DNA of 53,881 nucleotides from contig DCVK01000029.1 of assembly GCA_002335385.1 (NCBI GenBank), positions 1 through 53,881 of the forward strand, read 5' to 3'. Position numbers and translations under genes: made by a program. The notes beneath the pieces are model-generated. The model ran no database searches. It had not been told where the DNA came from and saw nothing but the letters and a program-made list of their open reading frames with translations. How positions within the stretch are numbered: position 1 is the stretch's first letter; each line of letters starts with the position of its first letter. Source of the stretch: Candidatus Aminicenantes bacterium UBA2190 (lineage in GTDB: Bacteria > Acidobacteriota > Aminicenantia > UBA2199). Below, piece after piece: positions 21,387 to 30,287 of this stretch.

Positions 21387-22206
21387 CTGCGGCGGAATCG
21401 TCCCGCACCGGCGGGACCGGTTTTTTTTCCTTTTCCGCCAGGCGGGCAAGCTTCCTGATCTGGCGCTGGGCCTTGCCGGCGAACTTGGAGCGGGCGTAGC
21501 TGCCGACCACGCGCTGGAAGAACGAGAGGGCGGAGGTGTGGTCCTGCATGGCGGCGTAGGTCCTGCCGGTGTAATAGAGGAGCTTGTCGTTGCCCTTGAA
21601 CTCGGGATATTCGTCCATGACCTGCTTGAAGCGGGCGATGGCCCCCTCGTAGGATTTCATCAGGAAGTTGTAATAACCGATGCGGAAGAAGTGGGTGGCC
21701 AGGACCTGCCGGCACACGTCGATCTTTTTCTGGGCCTCGCCGGCCTCGGGGGTGCCGGGATACTGCTGGATCACCCCTTCGAAGGCCTTGATGGCGCTGA
21801 AGGTGTTGGTCTGGTCGCGCTCGGGCTTGCGCATCTGTTTGTAGTAGCACATGCCGATCTGGTACTTGGCGTAGACGGCGTCGGGGGAATAGGGGAAGAG
21901 GCTGACGTATTCCTGGTACTCGGCGGCGGCCATGATCAGCGACGACGAGTCTCGCTCCTTGAAGTAGGAGTCGCCGATGCCCAGCTTGGCCTTGTTGGCG
22001 AAGATGGAATCGGGGTAGAGCTGCCCGATTTCCTTGAACAGCAGGCGGGCCTTGTCCGGGTCGCGGGTCATGTATTTCATGGCATTCTCGTACATCGTCT
22101 TGTCCGAGCCCTTCTCGCTCGGGTCGATGGTCACGGTCTTCTTGGAACGGCAGCCGGTCCAGGCGACCAGCAGCACCAGGGAAATGAGCAGGGCATTTTT
22201 TTTCAT
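21373..22206 (-). CDS. BamD/YfiO-like outer-membrane assembly lipoprotein
   Basis: This 277-residue lipoprotein has signal MKKNALLISLVLLVAWTGC, with the lipidated Cys at the end of that stretch. The mature part is a series of TPR-like repeats (YENAMKYMTRDPDKARLLFKEI, then AAAEYQEYVSLFPYSPDAVYAKYQIGMC and others) in the BamD arrangement. BamD is part of the beta-barrel assembly machine at the inner face of the outer membrane. The ATG at 22206 has GGAG upstream and overlaps the rpe stop as ATGA. A C-terminal Lys/Pro-rich tail ends the protein. Other TPR lipoproteins such as CpoB-like proteins are a weaker alternative. Confidence 0.75.
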   Translation of the reverse strand: MKKNALLISLVLLVAWTGCRSKKTVTIDPSEKGSDKTMYENAMKYMTRDPDKARLLFKEIGQLYPDSIFANKAKLGIGDSYFKERDSSSLIMAAAEYQEYVSLFPYSPDAVYAKYQIGMCYYKQMRKPERDQTNTFSAIKAFEGVIQQYPGTPEAGEAQKKIDVCRQVLATHFFRIGYYNFLMKSYEGAIARFKQVMDEYPEFKGNDKLLYYTGRTYAAMQDHTSALSFFQRVVGSYARSKFAGKAQRQIRKLARLAEKEKKPVPPVRDDSAAGAEK

Positions 22207-22868
22207 GAGCGGCTCCAATGCAGTTGATTTTCAAATCCATTGATCATGTCAGCGATATCGTCGGCGTTGAACAACGCGGTCCCCACCACGAAGAGGTCGG
22301 CGCCCGCCGCCTTCAGCAGCGCGGCGTTCCCGGGATGGATGCCGCCGTCCACCTGCAGCAGGGCTCCGCTCCCCCGCGCGGCCATCTCCTTTTTCAGGAA
22401 GGACACGCGTTCCAGGGTGGCGGGAATGAACGACTGCCCCCCGTAGCCGGGGAAGACGCTCATGAGCAGGACATAGTCCAGCTCGGCCAGGTAGGGCTGC
22501 AGCCGCTCCAGGGGGGTATCGGGATTCAGGACCAGGCCGGCGCGGCACCCGCCGTCACGGATCCGCCGCAGCAGCCCGCCGGTGTCGGTCGTCACCTCGG
22601 CATGGAACGATATCCAGTCGACCCCGGCCTTGATGAATTGCGGCACCGCTTTCTCCGGATTGCTGACCATGAGGTGGGCATCGAGGCCGAAGCGGAACCG
22701 TTCCCGGACGGCGCGCGCCAGCGAGGGCCCGAACGAGATCTGGTCGACGAAATGGCCGTCCATGACGTCCAGGTGGAGGAAATCGATGCCGCTGGCGGCG
22801 AAGGCGTTCAGCTTGGCTTCCAGGTTGAAGAAATTCGTCGACAGGATGGAGGGAAAGACAGGGTTCAT
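22203..22868 (-). CDS. rpe: Ribulose-phosphate 3-epimerase
   Basis: This 221-residue TIM-barrel enzyme interconverts ribulose 5-phosphate and xylulose 5-phosphate in the pentose phosphate pathway. Motifs: PSILSTNFFNL, LHLDVMDGHFV (metal-binding His and Asp), DAHLMVSNP, SFHAE, VLNPDTPLE, LLMSVFPGYGGQSFIP, LQVDGGI and the phosphate loop VVGTALF. The length is that of the family. It overlaps neighbours by 4 nt on both sides (PASTA gene before, bamD-like gene after), so it is deep inside the operon. Confidence 0.95.
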   Translation of the reverse strand: MNPVFPSILSTNFFNLEAKLNAFAASGIDFLHLDVMDGHFVDQISFGPSLARAVRERFRFGLDAHLMVSNPEKAVPQFIKAGVDWISFHAEVTTDTGGLLRRIRDGGCRAGLVLNPDTPLERLQPYLAELDYVLLMSVFPGYGGQSFIPATLERVSFLKKEMAARGSGALLQVDGGIHPGNAALLKAAGADLFVVGTALFNADDIADMINGFENQLHWSRS

Positions 22869-23584
22869 TGGCTGACCTGGATGCCGATCTGGTTCCTGGC
22901 GCCGATCTCGAATCCCGGCGAAGGGAACTGCTTGAGGATGATGCCCGGCTTCAGCCCGAAATAGGGCATTTCCTCGATCTTCGATATTTTCAGCCCGCGG
23001 CTCTCGAAGAACACCAGGACCCGGGCCGCTTCCTTGCCGATGAGGTCGGGCATGACGTACGAGGGGCCCTCGCCTCCCCGGGAGATGAGCAGGTCGACGG
23101 CCGAGCCCTCGGGCACGCGGCTGCCGGCCGGGAGCGACTGGCTGATGACGCTGTCGGGCATGACCGCGGCGCTGATGAAGGCGGTATGGCCTTTTTTCAG
23201 ATTGCTCTTCTTCAGCAGCAGTTCGCTCTGCTTCTGGCTCAAGCGGACCAGCTGCGGGACGATCACCTGCCCCGGCTCCGAGGCGACGAAGATCTTGATG
23301 ACCGCCTTTTCCTTGACGCTCGTCTCGGGCGCCGGGAACTGGCTGACCACGGTGTTGGGGGCGTAGGCGCTGCCGAAGTCGCCGATGACCTTCTTGAGAT
23401 AGACCCCTTTCCTGGCGGCGACGGCATAGGCCTCCTGCAGGGGCAGGCCGGTCAAGTCGGGGGAGCTGACCTCGGACCCCTTGACCAGCAGGCTGACGGT
23501 GAAAAATACGGCCAGGAGCAGGAGCAGGAAATAACCGGCGGCGATGCCGATGACCCTCCCGGCCAGCACCAATTTCTTGTTCAT
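22865..23584 (-). CDS. Membrane-anchored three-PASTA-domain protein
   Basis: This 239-residue protein has a short cytoplasmic N-terminus, one membrane helix (about 10-34) and three PASTA domains outside (about 40-105, 106-170, 175-239), each with the pattern VPDLxG...A...L...G and VxxQ-P-x-xG. PASTA domains bind peptidoglycan or muropeptides. There is no kinase domain, unlike the Stk/PknB proteins, so it may be a wall-sensing partner or scaffold. Its position after the mre/mrdA/rodA genes fits a wall role. The ATG has AAGG upstream and a possible promoter in the 70-nt gap before it. Confidence 0.85.
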   Translation of the reverse strand: MNKKLVLAGRVIGIAAGYFLLLLLAVFFTVSLLVKGSEVSSPDLTGLPLQEAYAVAARKGVYLKKVIGDFGSAYAPNTVVSQFPAPETSVKEKAVIKIFVASEPGQVIVPQLVRLSQKQSELLLKKSNLKKGHTAFISAAVMPDSVISQSLPAGSRVPEGSAVDLLISRGGEGPSYVMPDLIGKEAARVLVFFESRGLKISKIEEMPYFGLKPGIILKQFPSPGFEIGARNQIGIQVSQ

Positions 23585-23593
23585 CAGGGCCTT

Positions 23594-23622
23594 AATTTAC
23601 CACATAGCCTCCATGATTGCAA
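23594..23622 (-). promoter_or_regulatory. Possible internal promoter before the PASTA gene
   Basis: Minus strand: TTGCAA (23622-23617), 17 nt, TAAATT (23599-23594). Each box matches four of six. It sits in the only sizeable gap of this gene run and could drive PASTA-rpe-bamD-uvrC separately. Confidence 0.4.
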
Positions 23623-23654
23623 ACCGCGAAGACCGGAAAATCGGGCACCCAGCG

Positions 23655-24212
23655 TCATTTTCGCAGGCGCAGGAGCTTCTCCGCCTTGGAAAAGGCGCAG
23701 CCGCAATAATCCTGGTGCCGGATCCCCAGGGCAGCGGCCAGACGGCGAGCGGTGCCGTAGCCGTCGTCCCTTTTAAAGTTTTCCGCCAGGAACTCGATGC
23801 CGTATTCCCGGGCCAGGGCCGCCCCCTGCTCGTTGATCTGGGCGGTCACCTTGTAGGGGCTGATCGACAGGGTGGAAGCGACTCCGTCGAAGCCCTGTTC
23901 GCAGGCATAGCGGAACGCCGCTTCCAGCCGGAAGCGGAAGCACACCGGGCAGCGCCGTCCGCGCTCGGGTTCGCGCTCCAGGCCGCGCACGGCGGCGAAC
24001 CACTCCATCATGTCGTACGGCGGGAACACCACCGGCCAGGCGAGCCTTTCCGCCAGGCGCGCCACTTCCCGGCGGCGGAATTCGTACTCGCGGAACGGCT
24101 GGATGTTGGGGTTGCAGAAAAAGCCGGTCACCTGGAAACCGGCCGCGCGCAGCTTCTCCAGGACATGGGGCGAACACGGCCCGCAGCAGACATGGAGCAG
24201 CAGTCTTTTCAC
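23655..24212 (-). CDS. queH: Epoxyqueuosine reductase QueH
   Basis: This 185-residue enzyme of the DUF208/QueH family performs the last step of queuosine synthesis, reducing epoxyqueuosine in tRNA without cobalamin. Cluster ligands are visible as HVCCGPC near the N-terminus, RRCPVC in the middle and YCGCAFS near the end. Other landmarks are FFCNPNIQPFREYEFRR and TLSISPYK. The length is typical. It overlaps the upstream methyltransferase gene by 4 nt. No queG is visible in this window. Confidence 0.92.
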   Translation of the reverse strand: MKRLLLHVCCGPCSPHVLEKLRAAGFQVTGFFCNPNIQPFREYEFRRREVARLAERLAWPVVFPPYDMMEWFAAVRGLEREPERGRRCPVCFRFRLEAAFRYACEQGFDGVASTLSISPYKVTAQINEQGAALAREYGIEFLAENFKRDDGYGTARRLAAALGIRHQDYCGCAFSKAEKLLRLRK

Positions 24213-24964
24213 AGCCCGTGCAGCCGCCGCAGCTCATGCATCAGGATGCAGGCGCTGACCCCGACGTTGAGCGAGTCGATGCGCTCCTCCTGGTCCAGGC
24301 GGATGCGCGGAAAGCGCTCCAGCAGCCGCGGCTCCAGTCCCTGCCCCTCGCCACCCAGCAGCAGCAGGCAGGGAAACTCCATGCGCGCCATGTCCAAACG
24401 GCCGCCGCCGGGTCGCGAGCCGGTCGCGTAAACGTGAACAGCGGCGTCCTGGGCCGCGGCGATCAGCTCGCCCGGGCTGCGGAAGACCTGGAACGGCACA
24501 TCGAGGAGGGCGGTCTGGGCGGCGCGGACGACCTTGGGGTGATTGGGGCGGGCACCGCCGCCGGCCAGCGCCAGTGCCGGCAGGTTGAACGCCGAGGCGC
24601 AGCGAAACACCGTCCCCAGGTTGCCCGGGTCCTGGACTCCGACCAGCCCGATGGTGACCCGGCAGCGGCGGAAGTCGATCCGCGCCTCCGGCAGGGCCAG
24701 CACGGCCACCAGCCCCGGCGGGCTCTTCATCCCGGTGACCTTTTCCATCACCCGCGGGCTCACCCGCCAATGCTCCACTACCTCGGCCCTGGCCGCCGCC
24801 GGGCCGGATCCAAGGTCACTGCGCACCAACAGCCGGTCCACGCGCAGGGGGCGGGCGAGAAGGTCGCTGACCAGCTTGTCGCCGGCGAAGAAGAACCAGC
24901 TCTCCCTGGCGGCCAGCATGTCCTTCAGGCGCGGGTTGGCCAGGGAGACCACGTCAGTCTTCAT
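24209..24964 (-). CDS. SpoU/TrmH-family RNA 2'-O-methyltransferase
   Basis: This 251-residue protein has the trefoil-knot SPOUT fold. Motif 1 is VGVQDPGNLGTVFRCASAF, motif 2 LLLLGGEGQGLE and motif 3 RIDSLNVGVSACILMHE. An N-terminal L30e-like substrate-binding domain precedes it (LANPRLKDML, then FAGDKLVSDLL). It methylates a ribose in rRNA or tRNA; RlmB-type 23S modification is the usual role for this architecture, but the target cannot be read here. It overlaps the TIGR03960 gene by 11 nt and queH by 4 nt, forming a small RNA-modification group. Confidence 0.88.
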   Translation of the reverse strand: MKTDVVSLANPRLKDMLAARESWFFFAGDKLVSDLLARPLRVDRLLVRSDLGSGPAAARAEVVEHWRVSPRVMEKVTGMKSPPGLVAVLALPEARIDFRRCRVTIGLVGVQDPGNLGTVFRCASAFNLPALALAGGGARPNHPKVVRAAQTALLDVPFQVFRSPGELIAAAQDAAVHVYATGSRPGGGRLDMARMEFPCLLLLGGEGQGLEPRLLERFPRIRLDQEERIDSLNVGVSACILMHELRRLHGL

Positions 24965-27419
24965 GCTTGAAAATGACCGCCTTGCGGCGCAGGCATGCTG
25001 TCCATTTTCTCTCCGGGTCGAGCAGCCGGTAGATGCGGGCGAAGCGCTCCTGGCCCTGGTGGGCGAAATCCATCCTCAGCTCCAGCCCGGCAGCGGAAAA
25101 GACGAGAACATCGCCGGGCGCCAGCAGGGCGGCGATATCCTCGCGCCGCACCGGAGTTCCCGGCGCTTCCCCCTGCGGACTCTGAAGGCCATCCCGCCGC
25201 GCGCCGACGCGGCTCCCGCTGAGGGAGGGCCAGGAGAACTGGAAATCGACAAGCTGCAGCGCCTTGTGGAACGAGGTCTCCCCGCGGACGAACTCGGCCT
25301 TCACGAAGCGGAAGTCGAGGCGCTGCCGGTTCAGGGCGGCAAGCACCTCCGCCTCCCCCAGGTCGCCGGCCACGGCCACCTCGATCACCTCGTCGTCGCC
25401 TTCGGCCCCGACCGGCAGCGGCGGCAGGGCAGCCATCTTGATACGGGGGTGGAACCCCTGGCTGAAGCGGAACAGGAGACCCGACATGCGCAAAAAGCGC
25501 TCCAGGTACTGCATCATCGCCAGGTGCGACAGATAGCGCAGGTCGCCCTTTTTCTGATAGTGCAGGCGCAGGCGGCGGTAGGCGCTCGGTGGTGCGGCCG
25601 CCGGCCTTGCCTCGCCCGCCCAGGCGGCGGGCGGGAATTCCCGCCGGCTGTAAGCGCAGCCGGCGCAGAGGGCGCAGTCCTGCCCGGCGCAGGACGGGGT
25701 TGCCTGCGCGACGCCGCTGCGCCGGTACTCTTCCTCCAGGTGGCGCCTGTGAAAGTTCAGCTGCACGAAATCCCAGGGCAGTTCGGCCGCCAGCGGCAGT
25801 TCGCAGAGGAAATCGGCGCCCTGCAGCGCAGGCAGCGCCTCCTCCCAGACGGAGAGGTGAAAATGGGCGTCCCAGGCGGTGAAGGTCTCCCCGCGCCGAT
25901 ACACTTCCAGCAGCAGGTCGCCGACGCGGGCGTCGCCGCGCGCCAGGATGGTTTCGACCATGCTCCGCCCCGGCGAATGGAAATCCAGTTTGAGGTTTTT
26001 GTGGCGCCGCAGCCGGGTGCGCAGGAAGGCGATCTTTTCCTCCAGCTCGGCGACCGGGGCGCGGGCCGCCCACTGCAGCGGCGTGTGCGCCTTGGGGACG
26101 AAAGAGGAGAAGGAGGCGTGGATAACGACCCGCGCCCGGCGCTCACGGGCGGCGACCAGGACCCGCTCCAGCAGCAGGGCGATGGCCTCGACGTCGGCGC
26201 TGGCTTCGCCCGGCAGGCCGATCATGAAGTACATCTTGACCTTCTGCCAGCCATGCTTCCAGGCGATGTCCAGGGCGTGGAAGATCTCGGCGTCGCTGAC
26301 GTCCTTGTTGATGGCGCGGCGCAGCCGCTCGCTGCCGGCCTCGGGGACGATGGTGATTCCGGTCTTGCGGAACATGGCCAGGGTGGCGAGCAGCTCCTCG
26401 CTCAGCGTGGAGGGGCGCAGCGAGGGGACGGAGAACGAGATGTCGGGCTGGATGACGGCCGGGATGCGGCGCAGCAGTTCGCTCAAGTCGGGGTAATCGC
26501 CGGAACTCAGCGAGGCCAGGGAGAACATCTCGTAGCCGGTGGCCCCCAGCGCCCGCGAAATGAAGTTTAGCGTGGACGCCGCCTCGCGGACGCGGAAAGG
26601 GGCGTAGTAGGACTTGGCCTGGCAGAAGCGGCAGTTCTGCGGGCAGCCGCGGGCGATCTCCACGTTCAGGCGGTTGAAGACGACGTCGCAGATGGGGACG
26701 ATCTCGGCCGGCTCGGGCTTGACCTGGTCCAGGTCGGGACAGACCCGCTTGCGCACGGTCCGGCCGCCGAGGTCCGGGACCAGGAACGGCCCGCGCTGCA
26801 CCAGGGGGTAGCGGGAAGGGACGTAGACCCCCGGCAGGCGGCTGAATTCCTCCAGGGCGGCGGTGCGGCCCGTTTTTTGCCGCTGCACCCGCTCCAGCAC
26901 GGCGACCAGGTCGGGGAAAAGCGCCTCGCCGTCACCGAAGGCGAACAGATCGATGAAGGAGCGCAGGGGCTCGGGGTTGGCCGCGGCGATGCCGCCGGCG
27001 GCGATGAAAGGATCGTTCATGCCGCGCTGCGCGGCGAGCAGCGGCAGACCGGCCAGGTCGAGAGCCAGCAGCACGTTGGTGAAGTTCAGCTCGCTCAGCA
27101 GCGAGATCGCGACCATGTCGAAATCGGCCAGGGCGCTGCGCGTCTCCAGCGAGAACAGCCTCATGCCGTGCTCGCGGAACAGGGGCACGTTCTCGGGTTC
27201 CGGCAGGAAGGCCCTTTGGGCGTGAACGCCCGGCATGCCGTTGAGCAGGTGGTAGAGGATCTTGATGCCGGCATGGCTCATGCCGATGGCGTACGTGTCG
27301 GGGAAAAGGAGACAGATATTGAGGTCGTCGCGGCGGAATTCGCGGCGGCAGGAATTGATCTCCCGGCCCACGTAGGCCTGGGGATTCTTCAGCCGGCCGA
27401 TGAATTCGTTCGCGTTCAT
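24954..27419 (-). CDS. TIGR03960-type radical SAM protein fused to a DUF2344 domain
   Basis: This 821-residue protein has three parts: a B12-binding-like N-terminal domain (FPDTYAIGMSHAGIKILYHLLN, about 35-175), a radical SAM barrel with CPQNCRFC (C259, C263, C266) and a C-terminal DUF2344 domain (LHYQKKGDLRYLSHLAMMQYLER, then FSQGFHPRIKM). Between them is a Cys cluster (CAGQDCALCAGC) that could hold another Fe-S centre. The fused form occurs widely in anaerobes next to rodA or ribosome genes, and its reaction is not established as far as I know. It overlaps rodA (4 nt) and the methyltransferase gene (11 nt). Confidence 0.88.
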   Translation of the reverse strand: MNANEFIGRLKNPQAYVGREINSCRREFRRDDLNICLLFPDTYAIGMSHAGIKILYHLLNGMPGVHAQRAFLPEPENVPLFREHGMRLFSLETRSALADFDMVAISLLSELNFTNVLLALDLAGLPLLAAQRGMNDPFIAAGGIAAANPEPLRSFIDLFAFGDGEALFPDLVAVLERVQRQKTGRTAALEEFSRLPGVYVPSRYPLVQRGPFLVPDLGGRTVRKRVCPDLDQVKPEPAEIVPICDVVFNRLNVEIARGCPQNCRFCQAKSYYAPFRVREAASTLNFISRALGATGYEMFSLASLSSGDYPDLSELLRRIPAVIQPDISFSVPSLRPSTLSEELLATLAMFRKTGITIVPEAGSERLRRAINKDVSDAEIFHALDIAWKHGWQKVKMYFMIGLPGEASADVEAIALLLERVLVAARERRARVVIHASFSSFVPKAHTPLQWAARAPVAELEEKIAFLRTRLRRHKNLKLDFHSPGRSMVETILARGDARVGDLLLEVYRRGETFTAWDAHFHLSVWEEALPALQGADFLCELPLAAELPWDFVQLNFHRRHLEEEYRRSGVAQATPSCAGQDCALCAGCAYSRREFPPAAWAGEARPAAAPPSAYRRLRLHYQKKGDLRYLSHLAMMQYLERFLRMSGLLFRFSQGFHPRIKMAALPPLPVGAEGDDEVIEVAVAGDLGEAEVLAALNRQRLDFRFVKAEFVRGETSFHKALQLVDFQFSWPSLSGSRVGARRDGLQSPQGEAPGTPVRREDIAALLAPGDVLVFSAAGLELRMDFAHQGQERFARIYRLLDPERKWTACLRRKAVIFKHED

Positions 27420-28486
27420 GTCAGGTAGGTATTGATCTTGATGCGGAAGATGAGGGCCTCGCCGATGAACAGCGAAAGCAGCGACGAGCCGCCGTAGGAG
27501 ACGAAGGGCAGGGAGATGCCCAGCACCGGGAACAGGCCGACGGCCATCGACACGTTGACCAGGAACTGGAACAGGACCAGCCCGTTGAACAGGTAGACGA
27601 AATAGAACTCCTCGTCGTTCTGGTATTTGAAGCGCAGATGGCGGTAAAAGACAAGGAAAAACGCGAAGAACAGCAGGGAAACGCCGAGGAAGCCGAACTC
27701 CTCGCCGATGACCGAAACGATGAAATCAGTGTGGCGCGCCGGCAGGAACTGGTAGCGGGACTGCGAGCCTTTCAGGTAGCCCTTGCCGGCCAGACCGCCC
27801 GAGCCGATGGCGATCCGCGACTGGATGATGTGGTAGCCGGTGGAGTCCTTGTACTGGGAGGGATCCATGAAGGAGACGATGCGCTCCTTCTGATAGGGCT
27901 TGAGCATGGCATGCCAGCTGATGAGGCCGCCGGCGATCACCAGCAGGACGGTGATCAGCAGCAGCACCGGCCGCACTTTCTTCAGCAGCATGGCCAGCGG
28001 GATGAAGCCGCAAAGGATGAACGACACCCCCATGTCGGGCTGGAGGACGATCAGGGCCACGGGAACGAGGATGACGGCCATCATTTTCAGGTACGCCTTG
28101 CCGTCGATGACCTCGATCCGAGCCAGGAGCTTGGCCAGGTAAACGGCCAGGGGCACCTTGACGAATTCGGAGAACTGCATGCCGATACCCCAGAGGCGGA
28201 ACCAGCTCCTGGTGCGGGCAACGGTCCCGCCCAAGGCGATCTGCAGGGCCAGGACGGCCAGCAGCACCAGGTAGACGGCGAACGCCTTGGGAAAGACGTA
28301 TTCGGTCTTCAGCGAAAAGACGGCGATGAACCCCAGAAGGGAAACGCCCAGCCAGGCGATCTGCTTCAGGTAATGGGCCTCGCCCCCGGAGTGGCCGGCG
28401 CTGTAGACCAGCATGATCCCGGCCAGCGCCAGCAGCAGCAGCACGGCGAGCGTGAGCTTGTCGAAATATCTAACGGAGTCCTTCAT
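27416..28486 (-). CDS. rodA: Peptidoglycan glycosyltransferase RodA
   Basis: This 356-residue SEDS-family protein has about ten membrane helices and polymerises lipid II during cell elongation with PBP2. Landmarks include GTVARTRSWFRLWGIGMQFSEFVKVPLAVYLA (helix 4 region), LQPDMGVSF, the large loop with YHIIQSRIAIGSGGLAGKG, and FLPARHTDFIVSVIGEEFGF with the catalytic-region Asp. GISLPFVSYGGSSLLS ends the conserved core. ATG28486 is chosen because it overlaps the PBP2 gene by 17 nt and begins just before helix 1; the open frame to 28543 is PBP2 sequence out of frame. Confidence 0.93.
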   Translation of the reverse strand: MKDSVRYFDKLTLAVLLLLALAGIMLVYSAGHSGGEAHYLKQIAWLGVSLLGFIAVFSLKTEYVFPKAFAVYLVLLAVLALQIALGGTVARTRSWFRLWGIGMQFSEFVKVPLAVYLAKLLARIEVIDGKAYLKMMAVILVPVALIVLQPDMGVSFILCGFIPLAMLLKKVRPVLLLITVLLVIAGGLISWHAMLKPYQKERIVSFMDPSQYKDSTGYHIIQSRIAIGSGGLAGKGYLKGSQSRYQFLPARHTDFIVSVIGEEFGFLGVSLLFFAFFLVFYRHLRFKYQNDEEFYFVYLFNGLVLFQFLVNVSMAVGLFPVLGISLPFVSYGGSSLLSLFIGEALIFRIKINTYLT

Positions 28487-30287
28487 CGGCGAAATACTTC
28501 CTGTAGACCTGCCCTGCCAGGGGCGCGGCGATCGCCCCGGCATCGCCGCCGTTCTCCACCAGGACCACCATGGCCAGGCGCGGGTTCTCGCGCGGGGCGA
28601 ACGAAACGAACCACGAGTGGGGCATGAAGCGCTTCTCCTTGGTCAGGCGCTTGTACTGGGGGTTCTCCTTGGTGATGATCTGTGACGTGCCCGTCTTGCC
28701 GCAGATGTCCAGTCCGGCGATGCGGGCCGCCCGGCCGGTCCCCTCCTGGTTGACCACGCGGAACAGCCCCTCGATGACCTGCTCGAAATGCTCCTCGGCG
28801 ATGCCCACGCGGGTGAACTCCGGGGCGAACTCGCGCACGATCTCTCCCTCCCTTTCGATGCGCTGCAGCAGGTGCGGCGTGGGCATGCGCCCGCGCAGGG
28901 CCACGGTGGCGATCAGCTTGAGCATCTGCGCCGGAGTGACGTTCAGCTGGCCGTGGCCGATGGCCACCGAGATGGTCTCGCCCGGGAACCAGCGCTGGCG
29001 GAACATCTCCAGCTTCCAGGCGCTGCCAGGGACCAGCCCTGTCTTTTCATTGGGCAAGTCGATGCCGCTCGTGTCGCCCAATCCCAGCATGCGCGCGTAG
29101 CGGGCGATGGTGTCGATGTCCATTCGCTGGCCCAGGTTGTAAAAATAGATATTGCAGGAATTCTGCAGCGCCGTGAAGAGGTTCATCGTCCCGTGCCCGC
29201 CCGGTTTCCAGCAATGGAAGGTCCGGCCGTAAAAACCCTGGCTGCCCGAGCAGAACTGGGCGTGGCCCGGGGTGATCAGCTTCTCCTGCAGCCCGGCCAG
29301 GGCCATGACGATCTTGAACACCGAGCCCGGAGAATACACCCCCTGCAGGAACTTGTCCTGCATGGGCTTGCGCGGGTCGCTGCGGATCGCCTGCCACTCC
29401 GCGCGCGTCATCTCCAGGGAAAAGATCTCGGGATCGAAGGCGGGCCTGCTGGCCAGGGCCAGGATGCCGCCGCTGGCCAGGTCCATGACACCGACCACCC
29501 CGTTCTCGCTCCCCAGGAGGTCCTCGACGGCGCGCTGCAGGTCCAGGTCCAGGGTCAGGACGACGGTGGCGCCGATCACCGGCTTGGTCTCGGCGCTGAC
29601 CTGCTGCACCTTCTCCACGCTGTCCTTGATGACGATCTGCCGCCCCTTCGTGCCCTTCAGAAAGGGCTCATACTGCCTCTCGATGCCGCTGCGGCCGATG
29701 CGGTCGCCCAGGCTGTAGGCGTCGGGGTCCAGCCCCGCCAGCTCCGCCTCGCTGACCTCGGACAGGTGGCCCAGGACATGGGCGGTTCTTTCGGCCAAGG
29801 GGAAAGTGCGGCTGGGCTCGATGCCGATCTCGAACTCCGGGAATTCGTCCTGGCGGCTCTGGATGAAGACAACCGTCCCCTGCGGCAGGTTGCTGCGGAT
29901 GGGGATGCGGTAGAACATCGCGTACTTCCTGAACATGGCAATGATCTGCCGGATATCGGCGATGCTCTTGCCGGAAAAGAAGCTGGCCCGCTGGATGGTC
30001 TTCTCCAGGTCCTCTACGTTCTCCCGCACCAGATACAGGGTGAAATTGATCTTGTTCTCGGCCAGCACCTTCCCGAAGCGGTCGACGATCAGCCCCCGCG
30101 GAGCGGGCAGGTCGACCGTGCGCGTGATGTTGCGCATGGCCAGACGCCGGAATTTTTCATGGTTCACGACCTGGATGCTCCAGAAGGCCACGAAAATCGC
30201 AGTGAAGAGGACGACCAGGATGACGGTCGAGATGACCGCCGCTCGCTTCACGAACTCGGGGGTGAGCCTCCTCTTGCTAAGATACAT
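28470..30287 (-). CDS. mrdA: Penicillin-binding protein 2 (elongation transpeptidase)
   Basis: This 605-residue class B PBP crosslinks peptidoglycan in the elongasome. It has one membrane helix (about 14-38), then the pedestal domain (RGLIVDRFGKVLAEN, then IGRSGIERQYEPFLKG) and the transpeptidase. Active-site motifs are S322-V-F-K (SPGSVFK), S377-C-N and KTGTSQ near residue 533. Cysteines at 346, 359 and 378 surround the site, as in many PBP2 proteins. It overlaps mreD by 11 nt and rodA by 17 nt. Confidence 0.95.
   Translation of the reverse strand: MYLSKRRLTPEFVKRAAVISTVILVVLFTAIFVAFWSIQVVNHEKFRRLAMRNITRTVDLPAPRGLIVDRFGKVLAENKINFTLYLVRENVEDLEKTIQRASFFSGKSIADIRQIIAMFRKYAMFYRIPIRSNLPQGTVVFIQSRQDEFPEFEIGIEPSRTFPLAERTAHVLGHLSEVSEAELAGLDPDAYSLGDRIGRSGIERQYEPFLKGTKGRQIVIKDSVEKVQQVSAETKPVIGATVVLTLDLDLQRAVEDLLGSENGVVGVMDLASGGILALASRPAFDPEIFSLEMTRAEWQAIRSDPRKPMQDKFLQGVYSPGSVFKIVMALAGLQEKLITPGHAQFCSGSQGFYGRTFHCWKPGGHGTMNLFTALQNSCNIYFYNLGQRMDIDTIARYARMLGLGDTSGIDLPNEKTGLVPGSAWKLEMFRQRWFPGETISVAIGHGQLNVTPAQMLKLIATVALRGRMPTPHLLQRIEREGEIVREFAPEFTRVGIAEEHFEQVIEGLFRVVNQEGTGRAARIAGLDICGKTGTSQIITKENPQYKRLTKEKRFMPHSWFVSFAPRENPRLAMVVLVENGGDAGAIAAPLAGQVYRKYFADEGLR

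Noticed and set aside
24543..26570. 675-codon plus-strand frame opposite the TIGR03960 gene
   Set aside because: It is a composition shadow; the minus strand carries clear radical SAM motifs and no motif is seen on the plus strand.
28487..28543. Longer RodA start at 28543
   Set aside because: The extra residues are out-of-frame PBP2 coding sequence; ATG28486 gives the usual start just before the first helix.
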